DNA of 64,000 nt from an uncultured bacterium (GCA_937899715.1 CALCNX010000089.1:38063-102062), one strand, 5' to 3'. Positions 53,762 through 63,058 are shown, counted from the first letter of the stretch. Notes: generated from the letters alone by a model not told the origin. Program-made: numbers and translations.

Positions 53762-54622
53762 ATGGCTTTCGACAACAAACGACGCTCTGAAGCGGAGTAT
53801 AACGACCTTGCAGCGATAGCGCAAGAAATTCGGCGCGATGTTATTCGCAGTCTTGTTTTGGCAGGTTCCGGGCATCCGGGCGGACCTCTTGGGCTGGCTG
53901 ACCTTTTTTCGGTTTTGTATTTTGGCGGCGCGATGCGCTACAAAGCTGACGATTACCAGTGGAAAGGGCGTGACCGCTTCGTTCTGAGCGCCGGACACCT
54001 TTGCCCAGGGCTGTACGCCACGCTTGCTAACGCTGGATTTTTTCCAAAAGATGAACTTCTCACGCTCCGCAAATTTGGCTCACGCCTGCAAGGGCACCCG
54101 GGCTTGGATATGCACCTGCCGGGCATTGAGACTTCCACGGGGTCGCTGGGGCACGGTATTTCGATTGCGGTCGGCATGGCTATCAGCGACTTGCATTTGG
54201 ACAAAAGCGACCGCAAGATTTTCGCGCTCACGGGCGACGGCGAACTCCAAGAGGGTTCGGTCTGGGAAGCCGCAATGTCCGCCGCACATCTAAAACTGGA
54301 TAATTTCTGCTGGATTATTGACAACAATGACTGCCAAATTGATGGGCGCGTAAAGGACATTATGAGCGTCTATCCGATTGTGGATAAATGCGTTGCCTTC
54401 GGGTTTGATGTCATTGAAATTGACGGACATAATTTTGCCGACCTGTATCGCGGGTTTGACTTCTTCGAGCGCAATCGTGCCGCGAAAACAGGCAAACCCA
54501 CGTGTATCGTTGCCAAAACGTTCATGGGCAAAGGTGTATCCTTTATGCACGATAAGTACGAATGGCACGGCAAGCCACCGAATAAAGAGCAGGCAGAGCA
54601 AGCACTTCAAGAACTTGCATAA
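53762..54622 (+). CDS. transketolase N-terminal (TPP-binding) subunit
   Basis: From ATG 53762 the protein has 286 residues, only the N-terminal half of a transketolase. The TPP-binding motif GDGELQEGSVWEAAMSAAHL is intact, as are SGHPGGPLGLADLF and STGSLGHGISIAVGMA. Such half enzymes work with a separate C-terminal subunit that holds the catalytic Glu, which is normally the next gene; here it is not in the window. The ORF from 53627 adds residues with no family match. A hairpin follows the stop. Confidence 0.9.
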   Translation: MAFDNKRRSEAEYNDLAAIAQEIRRDVIRSLVLAGSGHPGGPLGLADLFSVLYFGGAMRYKADDYQWKGRDRFVLSAGHLCPGLYATLANAGFFPKDELLTLRKFGSRLQGHPGLDMHLPGIETSTGSLGHGISIAVGMAISDLHLDKSDRKIFALTGDGELQEGSVWEAAMSAAHLKLDNFCWIIDNNDCQIDGRVKDIMSVYPIVDKCVAFGFDVIEIDGHNFADLYRGFDFFERNRAAKTGKPTCIVAKTFMGKGVSFMHDKYEWHGKPPNKEQAEQALQELA

Positions 54623-54641
54623 AAATTGACTATAAACACAG

Positions 54642-54675
54642 AGCGCCGATGACCTTCCAGGAGATCATCGGCGCT
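54642..54675 (+). terminator. hairpin after the transketolase half gene
   Basis: AGCGCCGATGA (54642-54652) pairs with TCATCGGCGCT (54665-54675). There is no T run, so it may be a weak terminator or a mRNA end-protecting stem. Confidence 0.45.
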
Positions 54676-54790
54676 TGACATTTACACGATTTGCACAAAA
54701 GGTGCGAAAGCAGTATTTTCGCCCTTGTCCAATACTTGCTTTTTGCTCAACAGTGTTTGTTTCTTTCTACCACTTCATCATCGGTTCATT

Positions 54791-55048
54791 ATGGATCACG
54801 AAATCATGAAAATACTGGCTTTGGGAACCGTTTTCCTTGGTTTCCCTGCGCTCGTGGGAAGTTTTGTGCTTGCCTACAAAAACCTAAGAATCAGAGAAAA
54901 ACGCATGGAAAGCGATGCTCTCCGTGAAGCCAAAGAAATGGAATTAGCAGAGCGCACACTTATTCTGCACGAAAAAGAGACCGACCTTGAGGTACAAAAA
55001 CTCGAACTTGAAATTCGTTTATTGGAACGTAAACAACTTGATTCTTGA
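54791..55048 (+). CDS. small membrane protein with a charged coiled-coil tail
   Basis: From ATG 54791 the protein has 85 residues. A membrane helix lies at about 6-30 (MKILALGTVFLGFPALVGSF), followed by a highly charged coiled coil (ERTLILHEKETDLEVQKLEL). I recognise no specific family; small proteins of this form are often phage-shock or envelope-stress associated, but that is speculation. It is followed by another small membrane protein on the same strand. Confidence 0.6.
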   Translation: MDHEIMKILALGTVFLGFPALVGSFVLAYKNLRIREKRMESDALREAKEMELAERTLILHEKETDLEVQKLELEIRLLERKQLDS

Positions 55049-55120
55049 CCGAGTAAACGTGATTTTATCGGCGTTCTCGCTTTTTATTTATTCCTTACAC
55101 ATCATCATTTCCCCCATAGC

Positions 55121-55417
55121 ATGATTGAAGTTATCATTTTTCACCTGCATATTCTCGTTGCGCTCTATGCTTTTACGCGGCGTTGGCAGGAAGCAAACAT
55201 CAAAGAGGGTATTTTGGCTCTGGGGCTTATCGGCTTGGTCTTTACGATTGGCTGGGCGGTAACGGGCGGCATTGCAAAGTTTGTTACGCCCAAAGGCGGC
55301 TTCACCACATGGTTTACAGCCGATACTCTTTCGCTTGTGCTTCTTGTCATCCCTGAATTTTTTCTTTTCCGTCTCTTCTTTCTGCGCAAATCGGCAGACA
55401 TCCCACAAAGCGCATAG
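55121..55417 (+). CDS. small membrane protein of unknown function
   Basis: The 98 residues contain three hydrophobic stretches: VIIFHLHILVALYAF at the start, ILALGLIGLVFTIGWAVTGG in the middle and LSLVLLVIPEFFLFRLFFL near the end. It has no recognised motif. It sits 18 bp upstream of a glycosyltransferase, so it may belong to an envelope polysaccharide unit. Confidence 0.65.
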   Translation: MIEVIIFHLHILVALYAFTRRWQEANIKEGILALGLIGLVFTIGWAVTGGIAKFVTPKGGFTTWFTADTLSLVLLVIPEFFLFRLFFLRKSADIPQSA

Positions 55418-55434
55418 AACCTCCTCCTCCCTTT

Positions 55435-56751
55435 ATGAAAAATGTATTAGTGATTGCGTATTATTTCCCGCCGTCGGGTGGTCCGGGCGTGCAGCGTGTT
55501 TTGAAGCATATTCAGTATTTACCCGAATACGGCTGGAATCCGATTGTGCTGACGGTCGCAAACGGTGATTTTCCCGCCCGCGATGAATCCCTCATGGAAA
55601 AGATTCCAAGCGGTGTACACGTCGAACGGACGGAAATCTGGGAACCCTATACACTGTACCGCAAGCTCACGGGCAAGCCTGCCAATACGCCTATTGATGT
55701 GAATGTGATAAAAAAAGAATCGCAAGGGCGTTCTTTTACCGAAAATATTGCCGAGTTTATTCGCGCCACTCTGTTCATTCCCGATGCCCGCATAGGATGG
55801 CTGCCGACGGCTGTGGATGCGGGTTTAAAACTGATTCAAGAGCACAACATTGAGGCAATTTACAGTTCATCGCCACCGTACACGACATCGCTCATTGCCC
55901 GCCAGCTCAAGCGCCGGAGCGGTCTGCGCTGGGTGACGGGCTTCCGCGACCCATGGACGGGCTTTTTGACCACGCCCAAGCGCTGGTTTCTTCCGGCATG
56001 GATAGACAAACGCCTTGAACACTCGGTTTTTCGCGAAGCAGATGCCGTCGAGTGTGCGTGGGAAGGGATTGTAAAAGATATTGCGGGAAAGTTCCCCGAT
56101 GTCCCGCTCGCCAAGCTCCATCATATTCCCAATGGCTTCGATTCCAGTGATTATCCTACGTTGCCCAAAAACGAAGCCGCAAACAAGAGATTCACGATAA
56201 CCTACACCGGCTCGATGTACGGACGACGCAACCCCGCAAGTTTCCTTGCGGCATTGGAATTGCTAATGCAGCGTGGAGAAATAAAGCCTGAAGAGTTGAC
56301 CGCACGGTTTATTGGACGTTTCGGTACGGAAGTGCTGGAAATGTTTGACCGTTTTCCGCACAAAACCTCGCTGGAGATTCACGGCTACATGGCACATGAA
56401 GCAAGCATCGCGTATTTGCTACGCTCCAATGCGCTCTTGCTTGTGGTGGACGAAGCAAAAGAAAGCGAAGAAATTGTACCCGGGAAAGTGTACGAATATA
56501 TTGGTGCAATGCGCCCCATTATTGCTATTGCGCCCACGCATGGCGCGATTCACGACCTGCTGGTGGAAACGGGAGCGGGCACAACAGCGCACCAATCGGA
56601 TGTGGAGGGGATTGCGCTGGTGATTGGTGCATATATTCAGGCATGGCGGAATAAAAAGCCTTTCTTGCCGAACGCTTCGGCGATTGCGCAGTATGAGCGA
56701 AAAAACGCTACGTGGCGTTTGGCGGGATTGTTAGAAAGAAAACTGCAATAA
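55435..56751 (+). CDS. glycosyltransferase, GT4-like
   Basis: The 438 residues have the GT-B fold. The N-terminal Rossmann start is MKNVLVIAYYFPPSGGPGVQ followed by RVLKHIQYLPEYGW, and the C-terminal half has FTITYTGSMYGRRNPASFLA and an EIVPGKVYEYIGAMRPIIAI donor-binding region with the conserved Glu. The donor and acceptor are unknown; a mannose transfer would fit nearby manC but is a guess. The gene ends just before a composite repeat region. Confidence 0.88.
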   Translation: MKNVLVIAYYFPPSGGPGVQRVLKHIQYLPEYGWNPIVLTVANGDFPARDESLMEKIPSGVHVERTEIWEPYTLYRKLTGKPANTPIDVNVIKKESQGRSFTENIAEFIRATLFIPDARIGWLPTAVDAGLKLIQEHNIEAIYSSSPPYTTSLIARQLKRRSGLRWVTGFRDPWTGFLTTPKRWFLPAWIDKRLEHSVFREADAVECAWEGIVKDIAGKFPDVPLAKLHHIPNGFDSSDYPTLPKNEAANKRFTITYTGSMYGRRNPASFLAALELLMQRGEIKPEELTARFIGRFGTEVLEMFDRFPHKTSLEIHGYMAHEASIAYLLRSNALLLVVDEAKESEEIVPGKVYEYIGAMRPIIAIAPTHGAIHDLLVETGAGTTAHQSDVEGIALVIGAYIQAWRNKKPFLPNASAIAQYERKNATWRLAGLLERKLQ

Positions 56752-57357
56752 GAGTTTTCTATCTTGAATTCAAGTCTTGATATCTTTCTGAAAAGTGCCT
56801 GAAAGAAAGATTAAGATTAGAACTTTCGCAAATAGCAAGAACGAACATGATTTGGAGTGCAGAATTTTAATTCCGCGACGTATTCCTCACGTAACGGCGG
56901 AATTAAAATTCCGCACTCCCTTTTTTGCGAAAATCCTAAAGATTAAATGTATAGGACTTTCGCAAAAGTGTACTTTTGTGGGCAAGGGGTTAAAACCCCT
57001 TGTTGATAAGTCGTTATTTAACAAGGGGATTTAGCCCCTTGCATCCTATATTTGCGAGAGTCTTAATGTAAATAAGTACGCCGCCCAATTTAGTTTGCAT
57101 TCTACAAATTTAGATTTTGTTGTTTATCAACAACTTACAGTTATGAATAACACAAGGTAAATCTAGCGACCTACTTAATCCAAAAAAACAGTAATTTGGA
57201 TAAAAATAATTTCATTTTTGGATTAGTTTATGCAATTTACCTTTCTTGAGTGCGTCTGAAGTGTGTGGCGTTGTTATACGCCATAAACACCAAATGCCGT
57301 TTAATCACCACCGATCCAATATCGTCAGGGTTCTGTACGACAAGAAAGGTCATAACT
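56752..57357. other. gene-free region with palindromic repeats upstream of the prenyl synthase
   Basis: I see no supported gene in these 606 bp. It holds two adjacent repeat units between about 56815 and 57066, a 17-bp inverted repeat TTGTTGTTTATCAACAA at 57117-57133, and a possible promoter with TTTG at 57217 and TACCTTTC at 57238. An AAAGG at 57345-57349 precedes the prenyl synthase ATG. Confidence 0.6.
56815..57066. repeat. composite of two palindromic elements with matching ends
   Basis: Unit 1 starts with AACTTTCGCAAA (56821) and ends with TTTTTGCGAAAATCCT. Inside are arms of 23 bp (56854-56876 and 56897-56919) with one mismatch. Unit 2 starts with GGACTTTCGCAAAA (56952) and ends with TATTTGCGAGAGTC (57050). 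Inside it has two smaller hairpins: AAGGGGTTAAAACCCCTT, and AAGGGGATTTAGCCCCTT near 57022-57039. Both units share the same short inverted ends, as in MITE- or REP-like repeats. No transposase is present. Confidence 0.6.
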
Positions 57358-58488
57358 ATGGATAAAGCATTCCTGCCAAATGCTGAAGCGGGCGTTTCGC
57401 TCAAATTTTCTGAGCCGTTTCCCACACCCATGTTTATTGGTTCTGTGCAAGCGCCGTTTCATTCAGTTTCTGCGTCAACCATGACGACACTGCCGACAGA
57501 TTTTACGCACTGCTACACCGAATATAAAACGGCAGTAGAAGCGACACTCAAGGCGGCATTGCAAAGAACTGAACCCCAAAATCTCCTGGAGCCAATGCAT
57601 CATGTTCTGACCAATGGAGGTAAGCGCATACGTCCCGTTCTGACCATGCTTGCCTGTGGCGCAGTTGGTGGCAACCCATTTTACGCCACGATGGGTGGTG
57701 TTGTGATTGAGGTGCTACACAATTTCACGCTTATCCATGACGACATTATGGATGCCGCCCCGCTCCGACGCGGTTTGCCGACGATTCATACACAATGGAA
57801 TACAAGTGTCGCAATTCTGAGCGGTGATGCAATGATGGCTGTGGCATACCAATTGCTCCTGAAGCACTATGCCCATGTACCTCGCTTTGCCGAATGTGCC
57901 GACCTTGTTACTCGTGCCATTCTTGAGGTTTGCGAAGGGCAGGTCTATGATATGGAATTTCAGGAGCGAGACACTATTTCGATGGCGGAATATACGATGA
58001 TGATTGAAAAGAAAACCGCACGGATGCTGGAGCTTTGCGTTACTCTTGGTACAGTTCTTGGTAATGGTTCGGCACAAGAGTTTGCAGCACTCAAAACTTT
58101 TGCCCGTGCGCTAGGCATTGCTTTTCAAATTCTGGATGATATTTTAGATGCCACCGCTGATGTTACCGCACTCGGAAAGACAATCGGCGGTGATATTATT
58201 GAAGGCAAGAAAACTTTTTTAATCACTCATGCACTTGAACACCGAGCGAAAATGAACCCAAGCGACAATGCTCTGCTGGATGAATTTCTACAAGGACAGG
58301 GCTTGCAAACGGAGCGGGCAAAAGCAATGATTTCGCTTTTTGAACGGAATGGTACGCTCCAAGCTGGACGCGATGCCGTTGCTGCATACACTGCCCAAGC
58401 ACATCGTGCTTTGGAAGCCCTTCCCCCAAGTGAATATCGAAGGATGCTACATCATTTTTCGACAATGCTTCTTGAGCGTTGTTATTAA
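57358..58488 (+). CDS. polyprenyl diphosphate synthase
   Basis: The protein joins isopentenyl diphosphate units to an allylic diphosphate. The first aspartate-rich motif is DDIMD followed by RRG, the second is DDILD, and the GGKRIRPVL motif lies near the N-terminus. From ATG 57358 it has 376 residues, with an AAAGG site eight bases upstream. ATG 57481 gives 335 residues, nearer the family's usual length, and cannot be excluded. The product length (C15 to C50) cannot be read with confidence; an octaprenyl- or heptaprenyl-type quinone side chain would fit bd-oxidase use. Confidence 0.93.
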   Translation: MDKAFLPNAEAGVSLKFSEPFPTPMFIGSVQAPFHSVSASTMTTLPTDFTHCYTEYKTAVEATLKAALQRTEPQNLLEPMHHVLTNGGKRIRPVLTMLACGAVGGNPFYATMGGVVIEVLHNFTLIHDDIMDAAPLRRGLPTIHTQWNTSVAILSGDAMMAVAYQLLLKHYAHVPRFAECADLVTRAILEVCEGQVYDMEFQERDTISMAEYTMMIEKKTARMLELCVTLGTVLGNGSAQEFAALKTFARALGIAFQILDDILDATADVTALGKTIGGDIIEGKKTFLITHALEHRAKMNPSDNALLDEFLQGQGLQTERAKAMISLFERNGTLQAGRDAVAAYTAQAHRALEALPPSEYRRMLHHFSTMLLERCY

Positions 58489-58565
58489 AAATTTGTAACG
58501 TTTGTCCATGCCCGAACTTCTTCATGGATGATAATAGTTGTTGTACGTCAAATGAGAAATAATCA

Positions 58566-59390
58566 ATGAATCGTGGCACTTTTTCCCCTTTTGCTTATTG
58601 CAGAATCTTGTGTCTGATGCTTGTAGTAGCACTACTGTCTGTACAATTTGTATTTGCATCCAGTGAGCCAATTCTTGCTGCCCGTAAGCTCTTGGATGAT
58701 GGTATTACACTCCAAAACAAACACTCTCTTATCAAGGCACGCGGGCAATTTGAGCAGTTATTCATTGCCCAAAATGATGCGAACGCTTTATACTACCTCA
58801 CATACTCCGAGTGCTGGCTGTGTCTGCTAGGGGTGGCGCGGAATGGTGACCCGTCGCTGGTGGGACTATATCTTGATAAAGCCATCGAACACGCTGAATT
58901 ACTGACAGCAAGACTACCCTATCAGGCAGAGCCAAAAGTGATTTTGGCGACACTCTACGGAATTCGTCTGAAAAGTAATGCTCTGAACTTGATTATTGTG
59001 GGACCCAAAATTGAAACGCTTATCAATGAGGCGGTGGCACTGGAGCCAAACAACCCGCGTGTACTCTACGTTCAAGGCAATGCGCTGTTCTACAAGCCCT
59101 CTATCTTTGGCGGTGGTCTCCGAAAGGCATTGGATGTCTGGAAACGTGCGCAAGTACTTTACGAAAAAGAATTACAGCAGCCTACCTTGCAAAGCAGCAT
59201 TAAACCAAACTGGGGTTATTTGGAAACTCTTGCTGCGCTGGGGCAGTGCTATGAAGCCGTTAATGAGTGGGAAAATGCTCGTACCACCTACAAACGTGGG
59301 CTTGCTCTCAAGCCAAACTACAAGTGGATTCAGTACGAGCTACTGCCAAATCTCGAACAAAAATATCCCGAAAAAATTTGGGAACGATAG
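58566..59390 (+). CDS. periplasmic TPR-like protein
   Basis: The 274 residues start with a signal peptide (LCLMLVVALLSVQFVFASS). The rest is helical with weak tetratricopeptide repeats: ALYYLTYSECWLCLLGV, INEAVALEPNNPRVLYVQGN, and at the end LAALGQCYEAVNEWENARTT leading into YKRGLALKPNY. It is probably a scaffold or chaperone in the periplasm. No specific family or partner is recognised. It is 77 bp downstream of the prenyl synthase. Confidence 0.75.
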   Translation: MNRGTFSPFAYCRILCLMLVVALLSVQFVFASSEPILAARKLLDDGITLQNKHSLIKARGQFEQLFIAQNDANALYYLTYSECWLCLLGVARNGDPSLVGLYLDKAIEHAELLTARLPYQAEPKVILATLYGIRLKSNALNLIIVGPKIETLINEAVALEPNNPRVLYVQGNALFYKPSIFGGGLRKALDVWKRAQVLYEKELQQPTLQSSIKPNWGYLETLAALGQCYEAVNEWENARTTYKRGLALKPNYKWIQYELLPNLEQKYPEKIWER

Positions 59391-59532
59391 AACCCTACCT
59401 TTCTGCAAAGAGAAACATCACACTGCAATATCTTTGATTTTTGGCGAAAGTGCATGACGACACACTTCGGCAAACCTTCTTTTGTGCCAAATTTTCCCTA
59501 ATGACAAAATTTTCATTGTTTGTGTTTTATTA

Positions 59533-59546
59533 GTTGACACGTCAAC
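59533..59546. promoter_or_regulatory. palindromic operator candidate GTTGACACGTCAAC on the acyl-CoA dehydrogenase promoter
   Basis: This is the third RTTGAYAYRTCAAC site. It covers the expected TTTG (-33) place of the promoter at 59534-59563, which suggests repression. Confidence 0.55.
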
Positions 59547-59563
59547 GTTTTTTTGTAGATTTG
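59534..59563 (+). promoter_or_regulatory. promoter of the acyl-CoA dehydrogenase
   Basis: TAGATTTG (59556-59563) matches TAnnTTTG. The upstream element is a weak TTGA within the palindrome at 59533. Confidence 0.5.
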
Positions 59564-59662
59564 TATGTGAGGCAATCGCATACGAAGCATTTGCCCTAAC
59601 TTCAAGTGTAACCGACTCTTAATCCCCTCAATTCTCCATTCTTAATTCAAGTGGTGTTCAGC

Positions 59663-61447
59663 ATGACAGCTACCGAAACAAAAAAACTCCAAAAGGGCGG
59701 CGCATTTCTCATGGAAGAAACAGCGCCTGAGACCGTTTTTTCGCCCGAAGAGTTCAGCGATGAACTCAAGATGATTGGTCAGACAACAAAAGATTTTTGC
59801 GAGAACGAAGTCATTCCCAATATCTCCAAATTGGAGAAAATGGAACCCGGCTTGAACGAAGAATTGCTCCGTAAGCTCGGTGATATGGGGCTTTTGGGCA
59901 TAGAAATTCCCGAAGAGTATGGCGGAACAGACCTTCCCAAAACAGCAGCTATGCTCATTGCTGAGGAAATGGCAGTTTTGGGCGGTTTCAGTACCACCTA
60001 CGGTGCTCACCAAAGCATCGGTTCCCTCCCGACCGTGTACTTCGGAAATGCTGCACAAAAAGAGAAATATCTGCCGAAATTAAACTCCGCAGAGATTATT
60101 GCTGCCTACGCGCTTACAGAGCCGAATGCAGGTTCAGACGCACTTGGTGGTCAGTGCAAAGCAGTTCTGAGCGAAGACGGCAAGCATTATATTTTGGACG
60201 GAACCAAAATGTGGATTACCAATGCTGGTTTTGCCGATCTCTTCACCGTTTTTGCACGTGTAGACGGGCAAAAAGAAAAATTTAGCGCGTTTTTGGTTGA
60301 ACGCACCTACGAAGGTGTTTCCACTGGCGCTGAAGAGCACAAAATGGGCATCAAATCGTCCTCAACTCGTATGCTCATTTTGGACAAAGTGAAAGTTCCT
60401 GTTGAAAATCTGCTTGGTGAAGTGGGACAGGGTGCAAAAATTGCCTTCAATATCCTGAACACTGGTCGCTTCAAACTTGGTGCTGGCGGCTTGGGTGGTG
60501 CAAAAAACTCACTCGCCATCGCCGCAAAATATGCCCAAGAGCGCAAGCAATTTGGTCAGCCGATTGCCAACTTTGGTATGATTCAAGAGAAACTTGGCGA
60601 AATGGCTGCTCGCATTTTCGCGTGCGAATCCGTTGTGTACCGCACGGCGGGCTTGATTGATGACGCTATCGGTGATAAAAAAGAAGGTTCTGAGAAACTC
60701 AAATGTATCGAGGAATATGCCGTCGAATGTTCGATGATTAAAGTGCTTGGCAGTGAAGTTCTGAGTTTCGTTGTTGATGAAGGCGTTCAGATTCACGGTG
60801 GCTACGGTTTCTCGGCTGAATACGCTATTGAGCGTGCTTATCGTGATGCCCGCATCATGCGCCTCTACGAAGGCACGAACGAAATCAATCGTATGCTCAT
60901 TCCGGGTATGCTCCTGAAGCGTGCAATGAAGGGCGAGTTGCCACTCATGCAGGCTGCACAAGGCGTTCAGCAAAAGGTCATGGATGCTAGTCTCGAAGAA
61001 GTCAATGATGGTGGCTTGCTTGGTGAAGAACTCCGTGCCGTGCGCAATCTCAAAAATGTTGTGCTGATGCTTGCTGGAACAGCAGCCATGAAATTCGGTG
61101 CAAAAGTTGACGCGGAGCAAGAAATGATGGCACGTATTGCCGATATTATCATGAACCTCTACTCATCCGAGTCGGCTATTCTCCGTACGCGCAAGCTCAA
61201 TGCTCGCGGTGAGGATACAAGTCTTATGGAAGAAATGACCAAGCTCTACACGCACGATGCCGTAGAGCGCTCCGCCGTAGCAGGGCGCGATGCTATCAGC
61301 CGCATGACCGATAACGAGCAAGAAATTGCCGTCTTTATCGGTGCATTGAAGCGCTTCACACGCCATGCAACGGTGAACACGATTGCACTCCGTCGTTCGA
61401 TTGCACAAAAAGTGCTTGCGGCGACAGGTTATCCAATCGGTGCATAA
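59663..61447 (+). CDS. acyl-CoA dehydrogenase, long form
   Basis: From ATG 59663 the protein has 594 residues. The acyl-CoA dehydrogenase core shows AYALTEPNAGSDALG, GTKMWITNAGFADLF, QIHGGYGFSAEYAIERAYRD and the catalytic Glu in RLYEGTNEI. About 170 residues follow the core, as in the very-long-chain ACADVL/ACAD9-like group. It probably starts beta-oxidation of long acyl-CoAs. A GTG at 59651 is a less likely start. Upstream lies a palindrome shared with the enoyl-CoA hydratase and the palmitoyltransferase-like gene. A terminator follows. Confidence 0.94.
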   Translation: MTATETKKLQKGGAFLMEETAPETVFSPEEFSDELKMIGQTTKDFCENEVIPNISKLEKMEPGLNEELLRKLGDMGLLGIEIPEEYGGTDLPKTAAMLIAEEMAVLGGFSTTYGAHQSIGSLPTVYFGNAAQKEKYLPKLNSAEIIAAYALTEPNAGSDALGGQCKAVLSEDGKHYILDGTKMWITNAGFADLFTVFARVDGQKEKFSAFLVERTYEGVSTGAEEHKMGIKSSSTRMLILDKVKVPVENLLGEVGQGAKIAFNILNTGRFKLGAGGLGGAKNSLAIAAKYAQERKQFGQPIANFGMIQEKLGEMAARIFACESVVYRTAGLIDDAIGDKKEGSEKLKCIEEYAVECSMIKVLGSEVLSFVVDEGVQIHGGYGFSAEYAIERAYRDARIMRLYEGTNEINRMLIPGMLLKRAMKGELPLMQAAQGVQQKVMDASLEEVNDGGLLGEELRAVRNLKNVVLMLAGTAAMKFGAKVDAEQEMMARIADIIMNLYSSESAILRTRKLNARGEDTSLMEEMTKLYTHDAVERSAVAGRDAISRMTDNEQEIAVFIGALKRFTRHATVNTIALRRSIAQKVLAATGYPIGA

Positions 61448-61548
61448 AAAACGAAGCCCTCTTGAGATCATCTGCGTACAAGACAACTCTGTTAAAGAAT
61501 GTTAAGCAGATGCTACTATTTCAAGGTGTTTTTGAATACACTCACACC

Positions 61549-61582
61549 ACACCCGCAAAGCCACACGTTTTGCGGGTGTTTG
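61549..61582 (+). terminator. terminator after the acyl-CoA dehydrogenase
   Basis: ACACCCGCAAA (61549-61559) pairs with TTTGCGGGTGT (61569-61579), followed by TTGC. It lies about 100 bp after the stop. Confidence 0.7.
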
Positions 61583-61641
61583 CATTGTAGGGATTACCAT
61601 TCCGGCGAAATAAAAAAGTCGGTACGGCACGAAAAAATATG

Positions 61642-61649
61642 TAAGTTTG
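61642..61649 (+). promoter_or_regulatory. promoter element TAAGTTTG upstream of bamD
   Basis: It matches TAnnTTTG exactly and lies 45 bp before ATG 61694. The upstream TTTG is not clear. Confidence 0.35.
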
Positions 61650-61693
61650 CAGTCGCAATTCTCTTGTACTTTGTTTAGTTTTCTACCTTGTTT

Positions 61694-62476
61694 ATGCTGA
61701 AATTCCGCGCAATTCTTGCTCTCGGGCTGCTCATAATTCTTTCGGCAGCGTCGGGCTGCTCACAAAAAGTAACTCTGGCTCCACGCAATGCAGACGAATA
61801 CTACGAGCAAGCGCTGGAGGCATTTAACACGGAAAATCTTGCTGTGGCGCAGAAGTATTTCGATGTTATCAAGCTCCAATATCCAGCAAGTAAATATGCC
61901 GACGATGCGCAGTATTACCTTGCCGAAATCAATGTAAAGAAAGGTGAAAATATTCTGGCTGCGTACAATTACAACCAGCTTCGGCGTACCTTTCCCAATA
62001 GCGATTACGCAAAAATTGCCGCCTACAAAGCTGCTTTGAGCAGCATGAAGCAGTCTCCTAAATATGACCGCGACCAAGATTATACAAAGCAGGCAATTAA
62101 GGCATTCAGCGAGTTCCAAGCACTCTACACAAAAGATTCTTTAGCAGTAGAGGCTGGTAAGCGTATTATCGAACTCCGCACCAAGCTTGCTGAACATGAT
62201 TTTCGTACCGCCGAGTTGTATGTCAAACTGAATGCCCCGCGTGCATCGCTGACGTACTACGACCTTGTGTTGAACAATTTTCCCGATACTGAATTTCTTG
62301 AACCTTCATTTCTGGGTAAAGCGCGTATGCTTATTCGCTTAAAACGCCTTCAGGAGGCGCAGGAATCCTTACGTCTCTACCGCCAGCGCTTTGCGCAAGG
62401 CAAGATGCAGGGAGAGGCAGTCGAAATCGAAGGCTTACTCAAAACAGCTTTGGTAGCAGCTACGGCAACACCTTAG
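61694..62476 (+). CDS. bamD: outer membrane assembly lipoprotein BamD
   Basis: BamD is the essential lipoprotein of the complex that folds outer-membrane barrels. From ATG 61694 the protein has 260 residues with the lipobox ASGC at about residues 19-22. Five TPR-like repeats follow (NADEYYEQALEAFNTENLAV, YPASKYADDAQYYLAEI, FPNSDYAKIAAYKAAL). The length and repeat layout fit BamD. It is 52 bp before a thioesterase gene. Confidence 0.9.
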   Translation: MLKFRAILALGLLIILSAASGCSQKVTLAPRNADEYYEQALEAFNTENLAVAQKYFDVIKLQYPASKYADDAQYYLAEINVKKGENILAAYNYNQLRRTFPNSDYAKIAAYKAALSSMKQSPKYDRDQDYTKQAIKAFSEFQALYTKDSLAVEAGKRIIELRTKLAEHDFRTAELYVKLNAPRASLTYYDLVLNNFPDTEFLEPSFLGKARMLIRLKRLQEAQESLRLYRQRFAQGKMQGEAVEIEGLLKTALVAATATP

Positions 62477-62528
62477 CCATAATTCCTCGTTTTTATTCTG
62501 ATTTATTACTCAATAAAGGCATTTGCAA

Positions 62529-63023
62529 ATGAAAACGCCCAAGAGCTCAGAAGTTGTGATGACCGAGTTAGTACTGCCTAACGATACCAATATGCTTGGT
62601 AACCTGCTCGGTGGGCGGTTGATGCACTGGATTGATATTGCTGCTGCGCTGGCTGCCATGAAGCACGCAGGACGCATCTGCGTCACGGCTTCGGTGGATG
62701 AAATCAATTTCAACGAGCCAATCCGATTGGGTGATGTCGTAAAAATCTATGCGTCGGTGAATCGTGCTTTCAAGACCTCGGTTGAGGTGGGCGTAAAAAC
62801 GGTTCGTGTTACCATCGAAGGCGAGGAAGTTCCGTCGAATAAAGCCTATTTGACGTTTGTTGCCCTTGACAACGACCGCCGTCCGATAGCAGTGCCGCAG
62901 CTTACCTTGGAAACCGAAGAAGAAAAACGCCGCTACGACGAAGCTGGTTTTCGTCGTGAACAGCGCTTACGCAACCGTGAGCAGTTGCACGTACTCCGTG
63001 AGCAACGCCAAGCGCAATCGTAA
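62529..63023 (+). CDS. acyl-CoA thioesterase, hotdog fold
   Basis: The 164 residues match acyl-CoA thioesterases of the YciA/BACH type: TELVLPNDTNMLGNLLGGRL, with the catalytic Asn/Asp and Gly-rich start of the hotdog helix, MHWIDIAAALAAMKHA, then VTASVDEINFNEPIRLGD. A charged helical tail follows. It releases CoA from acyl-CoAs. TTG 62523 was rejected in favour of ATG 62529. Confidence 0.92.
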   Translation: MKTPKSSEVVMTELVLPNDTNMLGNLLGGRLMHWIDIAAALAAMKHAGRICVTASVDEINFNEPIRLGDVVKIYASVNRAFKTSVEVGVKTVRVTIEGEEVPSNKAYLTFVALDNDRRPIAVPQLTLETEEEKRRYDEAGFRREQRLRNREQLHVLREQRQAQS

Positions 63024-63058
63024 TAACGGCGAGCATTTTTCAACAGCAGCAAAAAAAT

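Noticed and set aside
57117..57133. TTGTTGTTTATCAACAA as a fourth lipid operator
   Set aside because: Spacing and half-sites do not match RTTGAYAYRTCAAC.
62520..62531. Palindrome CATTTGCAAATG over the thioesterase start codon
   Set aside because: It resembles the box at 10455, but has different spacing and lies on the start codon; chance is likely.
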